Assembly (NCBI RefSeq): GCF_937127095.1
Contig: NZ_CAKZLP010000009.1
Coordinates: 1 to 64,000, forward strand
Origin: an uncultured Amphritea sp.
GTDB taxonomy: Bacteria > Pseudomonadota > Gammaproteobacteria > Pseudomonadales > Balneatricaceae
Direction of reading: 5' to 3'
DNA length: 64,000 nt
Shown: positions 9,196-18,220 of the stretch, in pieces
How the letters are laid out: each line of letters starts with the position of its first letter
How positions within the stretch are numbered: the stretch's first letter is position 1
The notes under the pieces: model-generated
Told to the model about the DNA's origin: nothing
The model's database searches: none
The model's input: the letters and a program-made list of their open reading frames with translations, nothing else
Program-made: the position numbers and the translations under genes

Positions 9196-11578
9196 TACAG
9201 TTACGGCCATGCGCTTTGGCGTAGTAAAGATGCTGGTCTGCACAGGAAAGCAGCTCTGACGCCTGTTCTAAACCTCTATGATACTCTGCAACCCCGATAG
9301 AACAGGTCAGAATAACATACTCGCCAGTTTCAAGCGTCACCACAATCTGCTCAACCTGGCGGCGTAAACGTTCCGCCACCCGCGCTGCGCTCTGCAAGCA
9401 GGTATCCGGCAGTAACAGGGCAAACTCCTCACCCCCTATACGTCCGGCAAAATCACTCTCTCGCAATACTTCAACGATAGTTTTTGCAACAGCTTGCAGC
9501 ACCCGATCTCCAGCGTCATGTCCATACTGATCATTCACCTTTTTAAAGTAATCAAGATCGACCATACACAGGCTCAAGGGACGCTCATACCGCCGGGAGC
9601 GTTTGAATTCAGCCGCCAGTATCTCAAATAGTTTGCGCCGGTTATTCAGCCCGGTCAGATCATCAGTAGTGGCCATTCTTGTCAATGCTGCTTCAACCTG
9701 AAACTCTTCGATCAGGATACTGACAAATTCAGCCATACTTTCTGTCAGTTCGAGATCTGCACTGGTGGGCTGAGACATAAACTGGTGATAAACAGCAAAG
9801 GTACCGAGCAAACGGTTTTTCTTACCAAAAATAGGCTCTGACCAGCAGCTCCGAAGGTTATAACCGAGTGCAAGATCACTGAATTCAGTCCAGAAGGGGT
9901 GGGTTTCAATATCTTCGACTATCACCCGTTCACGTCTGTAAGCAGAGGTACCACAAGAGCCAACCCCCTCACCGATCTGGACACCGTGAACAGCCTCATC
10001 AAACTCTTTAGGTAGCGACGGGCCTGCACAACTCAACAGCCGTTGCCCGCTGTCATCCAACAATAAAATTGAACACAGTGCACCTGGGTTTTGCTGCTCT
10101 ATACCCTTAAGAACAAGATTGAGAACGTAACTCAGCGACGCGCCCTGCAAAGCCGCTTTCATCGCCCGGCTGCGAAGCTGATCCAGCACCTCAATTCTTC
10201 GTTGCTCAGTGATATCCACACCCGCACAGAGCACTCCGACAATCCTGTTATTGCCATCCAGTCGCAGCTTATTACTCCAGGAGATCAGCCTTAGCTGACC
10301 ATCCCGGCTGCGAATTTCACTTTCACTTTTATACAGATCATTGGCCGGCAAATCGTTATCAAACAGCGCCTCAAAACTTCTCCGCTCGCCCTGACTATCT
10401 GCCAGAAAGTGACTACTGAACCAGTTCACACCCAAGAGATTCCCAATATTGAAGCCAAGCACCTCACTCCCTTTTCGATTAATCATCTGGATATCACCCT
10501 GACGGTTCAGCATCAGCATAATCGTTTCAACCGTATCCAGATAATTCTGCGCCAGATCGCGCTCTAATAAAATCTGACGATGTGAGCGTGCCAGCCAAAA
10601 AAGTACAGTCACGATAAGCAGCGTTAACAGAAGCCCTGACAACAGAACCCACTGTGCTTTGCCCTGTTTCGCCTCCACTTGCAATACAGCATTCCAGGCC
10701 TGCAATCGCCAGCTTCGGCCGAGTGCTAGAAACTCAGAGCTATAGGAAGCCGTTGAGATCACCTGATCAGGTTTTGCGGTTGCGGCGATCTCGACCGACC
10801 CCCCTTTAGTCACATCATATAACCGCATCACCATCTCCGAATTAGCCGGAGACAACTCATTCAGCAGTATCTGCGGCTGTATCAGCGCCGTAACAAACCC
10901 CTTCAGGACAACAATACCCGACGGTTGATGTTCATAGACCGGACGGAAGTAGATCAATGCCAGACTACCGTTATCTTCATTAACCAGATGAAGTGGCGCA
11001 GTTGACAAATATTGCTCATTACCAGTTAACAGTGCATCAATCACCGGAGCATTAATATCTCTTGAATAGGCATTTAAACCGATCACCCAGCGGTTTTTAT
11101 CCAGGGGTTCTGAATAGAAAACCGGATAGTACACGTCATGTTGCGGGGATGGAAAAACTGAACTGTCCTGCTGATTAAGTGCGGTTATGCCACCCGGAAA
11201 GCCCTGTTGAGCTAATTTAGTTTCAAACCAGTCACGCTGTTCTTTGCCAATACGGGGAATCCAGTTAACCGCCCAAAGCTCAGGGTGATGTTGAACGATA
11301 GGCTGGACGAATAGGCCAAATGACTGGCGACTGAGGTTGTCGCTTTGGGAGATAAAACTGCCGACGGCGTCGAGAATTTCAACGGTACGGCTTACCCCAC
11401 TCTGAAATTTTGCCCGCTGTTCGGCACCTAACCGGGCCACCTCAGAATGTAACTGCTGATGCTCAAGTGACGCACTGAACTGGTAAGCAATAATACTGAT
11501 AAGCACACCGACAACCGCAGCGATGGTGACCAGTAATTTAGTTTTATTCAGATAAAGACTGCGTGTCGCAGCTAACAT
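9140..11578 (-). CDS. Membrane diguanylate cyclase, CHASE-PAS-GAF-GGDEF
   Basis: This is an 812-residue cyclase. In order it shows membrane helix one (about 13-33), a periplasmic CHASE-type domain (about 75-270, with NWIPRI and YYPVFYSEP), membrane helix two (about 307-328), PAS (about 340-460), GAF (about 475-625, CSILLLDDSGQRLLS) and GGDEF (about 640-795). The catalytic site reads GRIGGEEFALLLP, with an RESD inhibitory site five residues before it, so it should be active and product-inhibited. A tail of about 15 residues after the GGDEF domain is the part that overlaps argP. ATG 11578 gives a sensible N-terminal signal anchor. Confidence 0.88.
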   Translation of the reverse strand: MLAATRSLYLNKTKLLVTIAAVVGVLISIIAYQFSASLEHQQLHSEVARLGAEQRAKFQSGVSRTVEILDAVGSFISQSDNLSRQSFGLFVQPIVQHHPELWAVNWIPRIGKEQRDWFETKLAQQGFPGGITALNQQDSSVFPSPQHDVYYPVFYSEPLDKNRWVIGLNAYSRDINAPVIDALLTGNEQYLSTAPLHLVNEDNGSLALIYFRPVYEHQPSGIVVLKGFVTALIQPQILLNELSPANSEMVMRLYDVTKGGSVEIAATAKPDQVISTASYSSEFLALGRSWRLQAWNAVLQVEAKQGKAQWVLLSGLLLTLLIVTVLFWLARSHRQILLERDLAQNYLDTVETIMLMLNRQGDIQMINRKGSEVLGFNIGNLLGVNWFSSHFLADSQGERRSFEALFDNDLPANDLYKSESEIRSRDGQLRLISWSNKLRLDGNNRIVGVLCAGVDITEQRRIEVLDQLRSRAMKAALQGASLSYVLNLVLKGIEQQNPGALCSILLLDDSGQRLLSCAGPSLPKEFDEAVHGVQIGEGVGSCGTSAYRRERVIVEDIETHPFWTEFSDLALGYNLRSCWSEPIFGKKNRLLGTFAVYHQFMSQPTSADLELTESMAEFVSILIEEFQVEAALTRMATTDDLTGLNNRRKLFEILAAEFKRSRRYERPLSLCMVDLDYFKKVNDQYGHDAGDRVLQAVAKTIVEVLRESDFAGRIGGEEFALLLPDTCLQSAARVAERLRRQVEQIVVTLETGEYVILTCSIGVAEYHRGLEQASELLSCADQHLYYAKAHGRNCISTGSEQLSVAPDEAGSS

Positions 11579-11805
11579 AGATCAGGCCTTCACTGCCGAC
11601 ATTCAGCCCCTCGCAGCGACTCCCTCTCCTCCAATAGAACAGGCAATCGGAACTCCATGTAGTATCGGATTCAGATAAAGAGAGTCTGTTGCCAGACTCG
11701 CTATCTGCAACCCTGACACCGAGGCCAGCTTTTAACAAGTAAAACCCACTTAATTGCTGTATCACTACGACTTAAAGCAGGATTAAGGCAGTACTGCGGC
11801 AGAAT

Positions 11806-12417
11806 CTAGTGCTTTTCCTTATAGCCATCCAGCATTGACTTAACCAGCGACTCATTATGTATCCGGCTGGAGATGACAACACCTGCGACATGCAAAAGAA
11901 TCAATAACACCATCAGGTTAACCGCAAGCTCATGGATATCCTTCCAGAACTCATCGCCCTCACCTTCGCCCCGTCCTTCATGGTCATCATCGTCTGCATA
12001 GGCAGGACTGATGAGATGAATCTGTGGCGCTGCAGCCAGCGGGCCTTTACCCTCTGTCACCGCGTACAGTTTCATCCCACTCAGAGTAATCAGCGCCAGC
12101 ATAACCAGAAAGGCAACGACCATCAGGCCACCCAGCGGGTTATGCCCCAGGTAGTGCTTTGGCTTACCGGATCGGATACCCGAAATATAGGCCTTAGTCA
12201 CAGAAACCGATGGAACAAAGTCGGTGAATCTCGCATGACGGGTGCCGATCACTCCCCAGATAAGGCGCAATACAACCAGCCCGGCAATGGTATAACCCGA
12301 ATAAACATGCAGCCATTCGATCTCTTCTGCCGACACATAACTGATAGCAAACAGTGCCACCAGCGACCAGTGAAACGAACGCACAAACTTATCCCATACG
12401 TACACTTTTTCAGACAT
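11806..12417 (-). CDS. Cytochrome b561-family membrane protein
   Basis: This 203-residue protein has four predicted membrane helices. Histidines in helices typical of cytochrome b561/Ni-Fe hydrogenase b-type subunits are visible: FVRSFHWSLV, WLHVYSGYT, DIHELAVNL and LLHVAGVVISSRIHNESLV. Such proteins pass electrons between a periplasmic donor, often a c-type cytochrome, and the quinone pool. A loop of about 20 residues between helices 3 and 4 is unusually acidic and His-rich (ADDDDHEGRGEGEGDEF). It is divergent from a membrane-tethered LuxR-type regulator with a 140-bp shared promoter region. The partner is not identified. Confidence 0.85.
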   Translation of the reverse strand: MSEKVYVWDKFVRSFHWSLVALFAISYVSAEEIEWLHVYSGYTIAGLVVLRLIWGVIGTRHARFTDFVPSVSVTKAYISGIRSGKPKHYLGHNPLGGLMVVAFLVMLALITLSGMKLYAVTEGKGPLAAAPQIHLISPAYADDDDHEGRGEGEGDEFWKDIHELAVNLMVLLILLHVAGVVISSRIHNESLVKSMLDGYKEKH

Positions 12418-12557
12418 AATCCTATCCTGGATAAATAAACAAAGAAAAATCAGAAATATTTAAGTCTCACTGCTTTATAATTCCTCAATCACAACAACAA
12501 ATCGATCCGGCATCTGCCGGAGAGATGATATAACAAGAAATATGACAAGGATTTGTA

Positions 12558-13061
12558 GTGCTTAAGAATTTCATTCAGGATTATCTGTTGATGCTGTTTC
12601 TGGCCTTGGTCGTCATCGCCAGTGGTAGCGATATCGTAGCAGACCTATCGCATGGTGCGGGGATGACTCATCTGATACAGGAGATTACCATTCTCCTGTG
12701 CGCACTGCTGATCCTCTGTCTGCTTATCTACGATAACGTTGTGAAAAAACGCAAAATCAGCCGTCTTCTGAGTGATCTGGAAGAGGTTAAAAATATGCCG
12801 GTGCCGGAATCAGTTGCTGTACTTGCAGCCCGGCAACAGCTGAGCCATGCCATTAATGAACAGTTCACCGAATGGCAACTCACAGGCAGTGAACGGGATA
12901 TCGGCATCATGCTGCTCAAAGGCTATAGTCTTAAAGAGATCGCCGCGTTGCGAGGCACGGCGGAGAAAACTATCCGTCAGCAGGCCTCATCAGTGTATCA
13001 AAAATCCGGCACGCCGGGACGCCACGCGTTCTCTGCCTGGTTTATCGAAGACCTGTTATAA
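12558..13061 (+). CDS. Membrane-anchored LuxR-type helix-turn-helix regulator
   Basis: This is a 167-residue protein. Two N-terminal hydrophobic segments (YLLMLFLALVVIASG and ITILLCALLILCLLIYD) are followed by a linker helix and a LuxR-type DNA-binding domain (LTGSERDIGIMLLKGYSLKE, then the IRQQASSVYQKSG recognition helix). There is no receiver or known ligand domain. The start is GTG with AAGGAT six bases upstream. It is divergently paired with the cytochrome b561 gene, so control of that gene from the membrane is likely but inferred. Confidence 0.8.
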   Translation: MLKNFIQDYLLMLFLALVVIASGSDIVADLSHGAGMTHLIQEITILLCALLILCLLIYDNVVKKRKISRLLSDLEEVKNMPVPESVAVLAARQQLSHAINEQFTEWQLTGSERDIGIMLLKGYSLKEIAALRGTAEKTIRQQASSVYQKSGTPGRHAFSAWFIEDLL

Positions 13062-13142
13062 AGAACAGCTCTGTTATAGAGAGCTTGTTGCAGATAGCAC
13101 TATTAAAAAAATGACCCCAAACTCACAGATCAGGATACCGCT

Positions 13143-13979
13143 TTGCTAAGTTATCGACACTCATTTCATGCAGGCAACTTTGCCGACCTTCTAAAACATG
13201 TCGTACTGACAGAGATTCTCGAACACCTGATCAAAAAAGATAAGCCATTTGACTATATCGACACCCACGCAGGTGCCGGACTTTATGATCTGTACTCGGA
13301 TGAAGCAGACAAGCTGGGGGAATACCGCAACGGCATTGGCAAACTCAAAGCTGAACAGTGGCCAGCTCTCGCCAGCTATTTTGCCGCGATTCGCAGCTGC
13401 AACCCTAAAGGCGGGTTACGCTTTTATCCCGGTTCACCCATGATCGCCAGCCATTTTATGCGCCCTCAGGATCGGGCAACCCTGTATGAGCTGCATCCGA
13501 CCGATTTCAAACTGCTCAGCCGGAATACCCGGGAAAACCGACGTATCAATGTCTTGAATCAGGACAGTCTGGAAGGCCTTCTGTCACTGCTGCCACCCAC
13601 CTCCCGGCGGGCGCTGGTTTTGATGGACCCCTCTTATGAGATGAAGAGCGATTACGATCAGGTGTTTAAAGTGCTCAAGAATGCCCACAAGAAGTTTGCC
13701 ACCGGCACCTACGCGCTCTGGTATCCGGTGGTTGAACGTCACCGCATTCGTAAACTGGAAAAATTATTTATTAACAGTGGCATCCCTAATATTCAGCGCT
13801 TTGAACTGGGGCTGGAGCCCGATTCACAGGAACGGGGAATGACCGCCTCCGGAATGATCGTCATCAACCCGCCCTGGACACTGTTTGAACATATGAAAAC
13901 CCTGCTGCCCCAGCTGGTCAAAACCCTTGATGAAGGCGATGGCGCGTTTTACAGCTGTGATATTCTGGCCGCTGAGTAA
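13143..13979 (+). CDS. rlmJ: RlmJ, 23S rRNA (adenine-2030 N6) methyltransferase
   Basis: This 278-residue protein begins LSYRHSFHAGNFADLLKH, the hallmark of RlmJ, which methylates A2030 of 23S rRNA using S-adenosylmethionine. The cofactor motif (DYIDTHAGAGLYDL) and the catalytic DPSY (LMDPSYEMKSDY) of N6-adenine methyltransferases are present. The start codon is TTG at 13143, preceded by AGGAT at good spacing; the N-terminus aligns with the family from this codon. It is a housekeeping gene, closed by the bidirectional terminator at 14120-14149. Confidence 0.93.
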   Translation: MLSYRHSFHAGNFADLLKHVVLTEILEHLIKKDKPFDYIDTHAGAGLYDLYSDEADKLGEYRNGIGKLKAEQWPALASYFAAIRSCNPKGGLRFYPGSPMIASHFMRPQDRATLYELHPTDFKLLSRNTRENRRINVLNQDSLEGLLSLLPPTSRRALVLMDPSYEMKSDYDQVFKVLKNAHKKFATGTYALWYPVVERHRIRKLEKLFINSGIPNIQRFELGLEPDSQERGMTASGMIVINPPWTLFEHMKTLLPQLVKTLDEGDGAFYSCDILAAE

Positions 13980-14119
13980 AAGCTGACTGCCCATACACTA
14001 CGCATACGATTCATTCACCACAGACCACCGAGCACACCAGGAAAAGCGTTAAGCCGTATATTTCTGTAGCGAGGTACTCTGTAGCTCTGTAGTAAGCAAA
14101 CCTCTGATTAAAGAACAAA

Positions 14120-14149
14120 AAAAGGCCGATGCATCTGCACCGGCCTTTT
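14120..14149. terminator. Bidirectional terminator between rlmJ and the quinoprotein dehydrogenase
   Basis: A 9-bp stem AAAAGGCCG/CGGCCTTTT has A and T runs on both sides. It serves rlmJ on the plus strand and the dehydrogenase on the minus strand (stop at 14195). Confidence 0.85.
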
Positions 14150-14194
14150 CATCTTACTCGCTATCAATGGGTCTAACAGTCAAGCTACCAGACA

Positions 14195-15958
14195 TTAAGA
14201 CTTAGGTAGTTTGAAGGTCCAGACTGATCCACCCTGGTTCAGGTGTTTAACACGCTTAGCAACTTCACCGCCCCACAGTGGTACCGCACCACCCCAACCG
14301 GACACAACAGAGATGAACTGCTCGCCATCCTGCTTCCAGGTGATTGGAGAGCCAACGATACCGGAACCGGTATTGAACTCATATTTCAGCTCACCTGTTT
14401 TAGCATCAAAACCTTTCAGGTATCCCTCAGGTGTTCCGATGAATACCAGGTTACCGGCCGTTGTCAGAGCACCACCCCAGAGTGGAGAGTAGTTCTTATA
14501 ACGCCATACCTCTTTTCCGGTTTTAGGATCCATCGCCCGCAGAACACCAATGTGCTCTTCATTCGTAGGCTTGATGGTGAAACCGGCACCCAGATAGGCA
14601 GCACCTTTTTTGTATGCAGTCGGCTCGTTCCAGATATCCATCGCCCATTCGTTTGAAGGTACGTAGAACAGCTCAGTCTGCTGGCTGTAAGCCATTGGCA
14701 TCCAGTTCTTACCACCCAGGAAGGCCGGGACAGCACGCACCACCGAGCCCTTGTTGCCATCTTCACCGGCAGAAGGATTACCCGGACGGAAAGTATCGTT
14801 ATAGATCGGACGACCCTTCTTATCCAGACCTTTCGCCCAGGTGATCTCATCAACAAACGGGAAGCCGCGGATGAAGTCACCGTTAGTACGGTTCAGGACA
14901 TACATAAAGCCATTACGGTCAGCAGTAGCTGCGGCCTTAACGGTTTTGCCACCCTCCTGGTAATCAAAGGAGATCAGCTCGTTTACACCATCATAATCCC
15001 AACCATCGTGAGGCGTGGTCTGGAAATGCCATTTGATCTTGCCGGTATCCGGATCGATCGCCAGACGTGAGGAGGAGAACAGGTTGTCACCCGGACGCAT
15101 ATGGGAGTTCCAGGGAGCCGGGTTACCGGTACCGATGAACAGAGAGTTGGTATCAGGGTCGTAAGTACCGCCCAACCAGGTGGCTGCACCACCACTCTTC
15201 CACAGATCACCAGGCCATGTCTGACCAGGCTGGCCACCGGAGATACCGTTCTCAACTTTCTTGCCATCTTTCCAGATATAACCCATATGACCTTCTACAG
15301 TCGGACGGGTCCAGAGAATCTTACCGGTTTTTGCATCATAAGCTTCTACTTTACCTACGATACCAAACTCACCACCGGATACACCGGTAATCAGCTTACC
15401 ATCCACAACCATAGGGGCTGCAGTGATTGAGTAGCCTTCTTTATAGTCGGCAACTGTTTTTTTCCACTTAACTTTACCGGTCTTGGCATCCAGAGCAACG
15501 ATTTTGGCATCGAGTGTACCGAAGATAACCAGATCTTCGTACAGAGCAACACCCCGGTTGATGACGTCACAACATGGCATGATGCCATCAGGCAGACGTG
15601 CATTGTATTCCCACAACTCATCACCGGTTTTAGTATCTACTGCAAATACCCGGGAATAAGAAGCGGTTACATACATAACCCCGTCTTTTACCATCGGCTG
15701 AGATTCCTGACCCCGTTGTTTCTCCCCACCGAAAGAGAAAGACCAGACCGGACGCATATCTTTCACAGTAGCGGTATTGATCATATCCAGCGGGCTATAG
15801 CGCTGTCCACGAGGCCCCATACCGTTGGATACTACATCCTCTACTGTTTTCTGATCATCCAGAATATCTTTATCGGTTACGTTTGCCTGACTCAGGCCCG
15901 ACACTGACATTGCTGCAACCAGCGCTGTCACAGCAAAACTGCCGCTGAACTTCTTCAT
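14195..15958 (-). CDS. PQQ-dependent alcohol dehydrogenase, lanthanide type (ExaF/PedH-like)
   Basis: This 587-residue periplasmic quinoprotein oxidises primary alcohols to aldehydes and passes electrons to a c-type cytochrome. A signal peptide (about 1-25) precedes an eight-bladed propeller with repeated DAKTGK-W motifs. The adjacent-cysteine disulfide is at C129-C130 (MPCCDV); metal ligands are Glu197 (GGEFG) and Asn279 (GTGNPAPW); the catalytic base is Asp321. The sequence continues W-D-Y-D-G, so an extra Asp323 lies two residues after the base. In calcium enzymes (MxaF, ExaA) this position is Ala or Ser; in lanthanide enzymes (XoxF, ExaF, PedH) it is Asp. It is therefore predicted to use a light rare earth. 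The cytochrome c at 17392 is the probable electron acceptor. Confidence 0.93.
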   Translation of the reverse strand: MKKFSGSFAVTALVAAMSVSGLSQANVTDKDILDDQKTVEDVVSNGMGPRGQRYSPLDMINTATVKDMRPVWSFSFGGEKQRGQESQPMVKDGVMYVTASYSRVFAVDTKTGDELWEYNARLPDGIMPCCDVINRGVALYEDLVIFGTLDAKIVALDAKTGKVKWKKTVADYKEGYSITAAPMVVDGKLITGVSGGEFGIVGKVEAYDAKTGKILWTRPTVEGHMGYIWKDGKKVENGISGGQPGQTWPGDLWKSGGAATWLGGTYDPDTNSLFIGTGNPAPWNSHMRPGDNLFSSSRLAIDPDTGKIKWHFQTTPHDGWDYDGVNELISFDYQEGGKTVKAAATADRNGFMYVLNRTNGDFIRGFPFVDEITWAKGLDKKGRPIYNDTFRPGNPSAGEDGNKGSVVRAVPAFLGGKNWMPMAYSQQTELFYVPSNEWAMDIWNEPTAYKKGAAYLGAGFTIKPTNEEHIGVLRAMDPKTGKEVWRYKNYSPLWGGALTTAGNLVFIGTPEGYLKGFDAKTGELKYEFNTGSGIVGSPITWKQDGEQFISVVSGWGGAVPLWGGEVAKRVKHLNQGGSVWTFKLPKS

Positions 15959-16090
15959 TGCGTAGCTCCTTGATTAAGGATTGTTCTTATTTTCTGACTC
16001 TCAACAGATCTGAGCAAAGATTCCAGACCTGATGACATTGTGTAAACTTGCACCCATTCCAACAATTAACCGGGGGAATGAGTTTTATAC

Positions 16091-16104
16091 TTACTTAGTA
16101 GTAA
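16091..16104. promoter_or_regulatory. Inverted repeat upstream of pqqD and the alcohol dehydrogenase
   Basis: TTACT-TAGT-AGTAA lies 31 bp beyond the pqqD stop, in the 176-bp gap before the dehydrogenase ATG at 15958. It differs from the TAGTAC-N4-GTACTA operator seen elsewhere: the half-sites and their spacing do not match. It may be a separate binding site for the dehydrogenase promoter, or chance. Confidence 0.25.
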
Positions 16105-16134
16105 TACTTGCCATTATTGTTAATAAACCCGGGC

Positions 16135-16419
16135 TCAGGCCTTCAGTACCGATAAAAAACCACGCCGTTCGAACTCTTCCAATACATCCAGGACATCGAA
16201 CTCGGTGACATTATCCAGATCAGAAAACGAAGCGAGTGAGCGGGCTATCTGAGCACCACTGCAATAACCATCACAGGCCTGCAGCGTTATCAGAGTAAGC
16301 CGATCAGGGAAGATCAGTTGTTGCGGCCCTTTCAGTACCCAGCGGTTATGCTGACCATCAAAATAGAGTTTGCACTCAGCCTTGAGCACCGGCATTAATC
16401 CGGGCATTGCAGTGATCAT
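16135..16419 (-). CDS. pqqD: Stand-alone PqqD peptide chaperone
   Basis: PqqD binds the precursor peptide PqqA and presents it to the radical SAM enzyme PqqE. The 94-residue protein matches family length and motifs (WVLKGPQQLIFPD, and the winged-helix C-terminus VLDVLEEFERRGFL). ATG 16419 is chosen because AGGAGAGGG lies just upstream; the GTG at 16470 is in frame but poorly placed. The gene is next to the dehydrogenase rather than in the pqq operon starting at 70. A second pqqD beside a quinoprotein cluster is known in Pseudomonas putida, so this may be an extra copy; the operon's own pqqD would lie outside the window. Confidence 0.85.
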   Translation of the reverse strand: MITAMPGLMPVLKAECKLYFDGQHNRWVLKGPQQLIFPDRLTLITLQACDGYCSGAQIARSLASFSDLDNVTEFDVLDVLEEFERRGFLSVLKA

Positions 16420-16473
16420 GACAAAGCCCTCTCCTGTTAAACTGTATTTTTCCGGGCTAACCCCTGGCACTCG

Positions 16474-17379
16474 TTACTGAGCCACATCCTGATACAATCC
16501 GGGCAGCTCATAACGCAGGTTATAACTGGCGTAAATCTTTTCAACTTCACCACTGCGGATCAACTGATCAACCACAGTCTCAACCTCATTACCCAGCTGG
16601 CGGTAACTTTGAGCAACCGCCATACCGATATCCCATTGCTGCTTGCCCATGGTTGGAAAGCCATTTTCTGCCAGCTTGTAACGGGTGCCTTGCTCCTTAC
16701 CGATCTGCCAGTCGACCTCGGCTCTCATCCCCATCACCGCATCAACCTTGCCAGCCTTCATCGCGGCAAAGGCTTCAGCATTGTTAAAAAAGTGAATTGT
16801 GTTTTCTCTCATCCGCCCGCCAAAGGCCGATGTCAGATAAAATGCAGGCAAGCTATCGATCTCAACGCCGATAGGGTGATACTGGAACACCGCCACGGTG
16901 CCCACCCGCTCGAGCTTTTCGCTATCAAACGCAACCTGCCAGCGTTCTCTCTGGTAAGGACCAAAGAGCACCACCTGCTCATTGATCAATAACCCCTGAC
17001 CGTCACGCTTAAAAGCATATTCACGGTCATAAGGTACGCGCATCATCACATCCGCGAGATGTTTCATCGCCAGCGGATTGGCTTCGTCTTTATCGAGATA
17101 GTGGCCCTTCCAGACATTGTTGCGCAGATCATCTTCCAGACTTTCATCCGGGGTAATCCAGTGCACCTCCATCTTCAGGCCGAAGGCCTCTGCTATACGA
17201 CGGCCAATCTCTATATCGACACCTTGCGGCTTGCCTTCGCTCTCAAACGAGTAAGGTGGGAAGTTTTTGTAAGCGCCAATATAGATAACACCACTGGCGA
17301 TCACATCATCGTAAAGGCGCGCCTGAGCTGCACCGGCCCAACTCAGGCTCAATACAACCAGCAAGACTATAATGCGCAT
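16474..17379 (-). CDS. Periplasmic substrate-binding-like protein of the quinoprotein cluster (MxaJ/XoxJ type)
   Basis: This is a 301-residue exported protein of the family-3 solute-binding fold. The signal peptide is MRIIVLLVVLSLSWAGAAQA. The core shows YKNFPPYSFESEGKPQGVDI, EIGRRIAEAFG and GKVDAVMGMRAEVDW. Proteins of this kind (MxaJ, XoxJ and relatives) accompany PQQ dehydrogenases and their cytochromes; XoxJ has been proposed to help activate or load the dehydrogenase. There is no ABC permease beside it, which supports a helper role. ATG 17379 has GGAG upstream and follows the cytochrome stop by 12 bp. pqqD follows 54 bp downstream, so these genes are probably one operon. Confidence 0.82.
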   Translation of the reverse strand: MRIIVLLVVLSLSWAGAAQARLYDDVIASGVIYIGAYKNFPPYSFESEGKPQGVDIEIGRRIAEAFGLKMEVHWITPDESLEDDLRNNVWKGHYLDKDEANPLAMKHLADVMMRVPYDREYAFKRDGQGLLINEQVVLFGPYQRERWQVAFDSEKLERVGTVAVFQYHPIGVEIDSLPAFYLTSAFGGRMRENTIHFFNNAEAFAAMKAGKVDAVMGMRAEVDWQIGKEQGTRYKLAENGFPTMGKQQWDIGMAVAQSYRQLGNEVETVVDQLIRSGEVEKIYASYNLRYELPGLYQDVAQ

Positions 17380-17391
17380 AACCGACTCCAA

Positions 17392-17835
17392 TTACTCTGT
17401 GGTCGCTACTGATACTAACCAGGTGCGGATCGCCCACAGCGCTTCCTGATTCAGGTAATCCGCCATTTTTGGCATATACACACGACCATCACGCACCGCA
17501 CCATTAATCACCCGATACTTATACCAGTCATCACCTTCGATACCGGGTTCGAGATAACGCAGATCCGGGGCGATACCACCTGAAATAGCTTCCAGGCCAT
17601 GACAACGAGCACAGTTCTGGGTGTAGGCGGAGAAGCCAACCTCGAGGGCTACATCGTGCTTCTCATAATCCTCACCATACGGATTTTCATCCAGCCACTC
17701 ATCACCCAATGCTTTCAGTAGATGGGTATCAACTGATTGAGGTGTAACATCACCATGCGCCATAACCTGCGCCGACAGCAGCACAGAAAGTGAACCTGCA
17801 GCAATAACACCCAGAGTTTTAGTTGGCATTCTCAT
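17392..17835 (-). CDS. Cytochrome c550 (PedF/ExaB-like)
   Basis: This 147-residue exported monohaem cytochrome c is the probable electron acceptor of the quinoprotein alcohol dehydrogenase. A signal peptide ends near VMA-HG (residue 27). The haem motif is CARCH (Cys75, Cys78, His79), and the distal methionine lies in VYMPKMADYL (121 or 124). Length and the region before the haem (THLLKALGDEWLDENPYG) resemble PedF. It heads a minus-strand operon with the binding protein and pqqD. The inverted-repeat operator lies about 155 bp upstream of its ATG. Confidence 0.9.
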   Translation of the reverse strand: MRMPTKTLGVIAAGSLSVLLSAQVMAHGDVTPQSVDTHLLKALGDEWLDENPYGEDYEKHDVALEVGFSAYTQNCARCHGLEAISGGIAPDLRYLEPGIEGDDWYKYRVINGAVRDGRVYMPKMADYLNQEALWAIRTWLVSVATTE

Positions 17836-18220
17836 TTACATCACCAGTCTTATTAGAGTTTTTTTTAAATCCTGAATCTTTGGGTTCTGAGCGTGACATA
17901 CCAACAACTCAGAAACCGGTAGATCTCTATGGGTTTGATAATAGAACGGGAGGGTAAAGAGCCTGAATTCTGCTTTGGTGTCGAAAAACTAGTACCTTCG
18001 TACTAACCACAATTTAGCAAGACTCTTTATCTTTTTAATAACATGAACTTACGTAACAAAAGCCAATAAACAGCCGGATAGAAAACGGTTAAAGCAGCCC
18101 CTTGAATAGCCGAATGAGGTCCTATAGATATGAGTCTGTAAAACACCCGGCAGTAAAGCAGGAAGATTTTTTTGCAGTCCCGCTAAGCGGCAGGAGCAGC
18201 AGAAGTGTCAACTCTGTCCG
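17836..18220. other. Intergenic region: cytochrome promoter and 3' end of the Sel1 gene
   Basis: This stretch of about 385 bp has no supported gene. It contains the operator at 17990-18005, AT-rich sequence on both sides that could hold the cytochrome promoter, and a small CCGCTAAGCGG palindrome near 18179-18191 close to the Sel1 stop, without a T-tract. Confidence 0.6.
17990..18005. promoter_or_regulatory. Perfect inverted-repeat operator upstream of cytochrome c550
   Basis: TAGTAC-CTTC-GTACTA is a perfect 6-4-6 inverted repeat and the best match to the shared motif of the quinoprotein genes. It lies 155 bp upstream of the cytochrome start. Confidence 0.65.
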
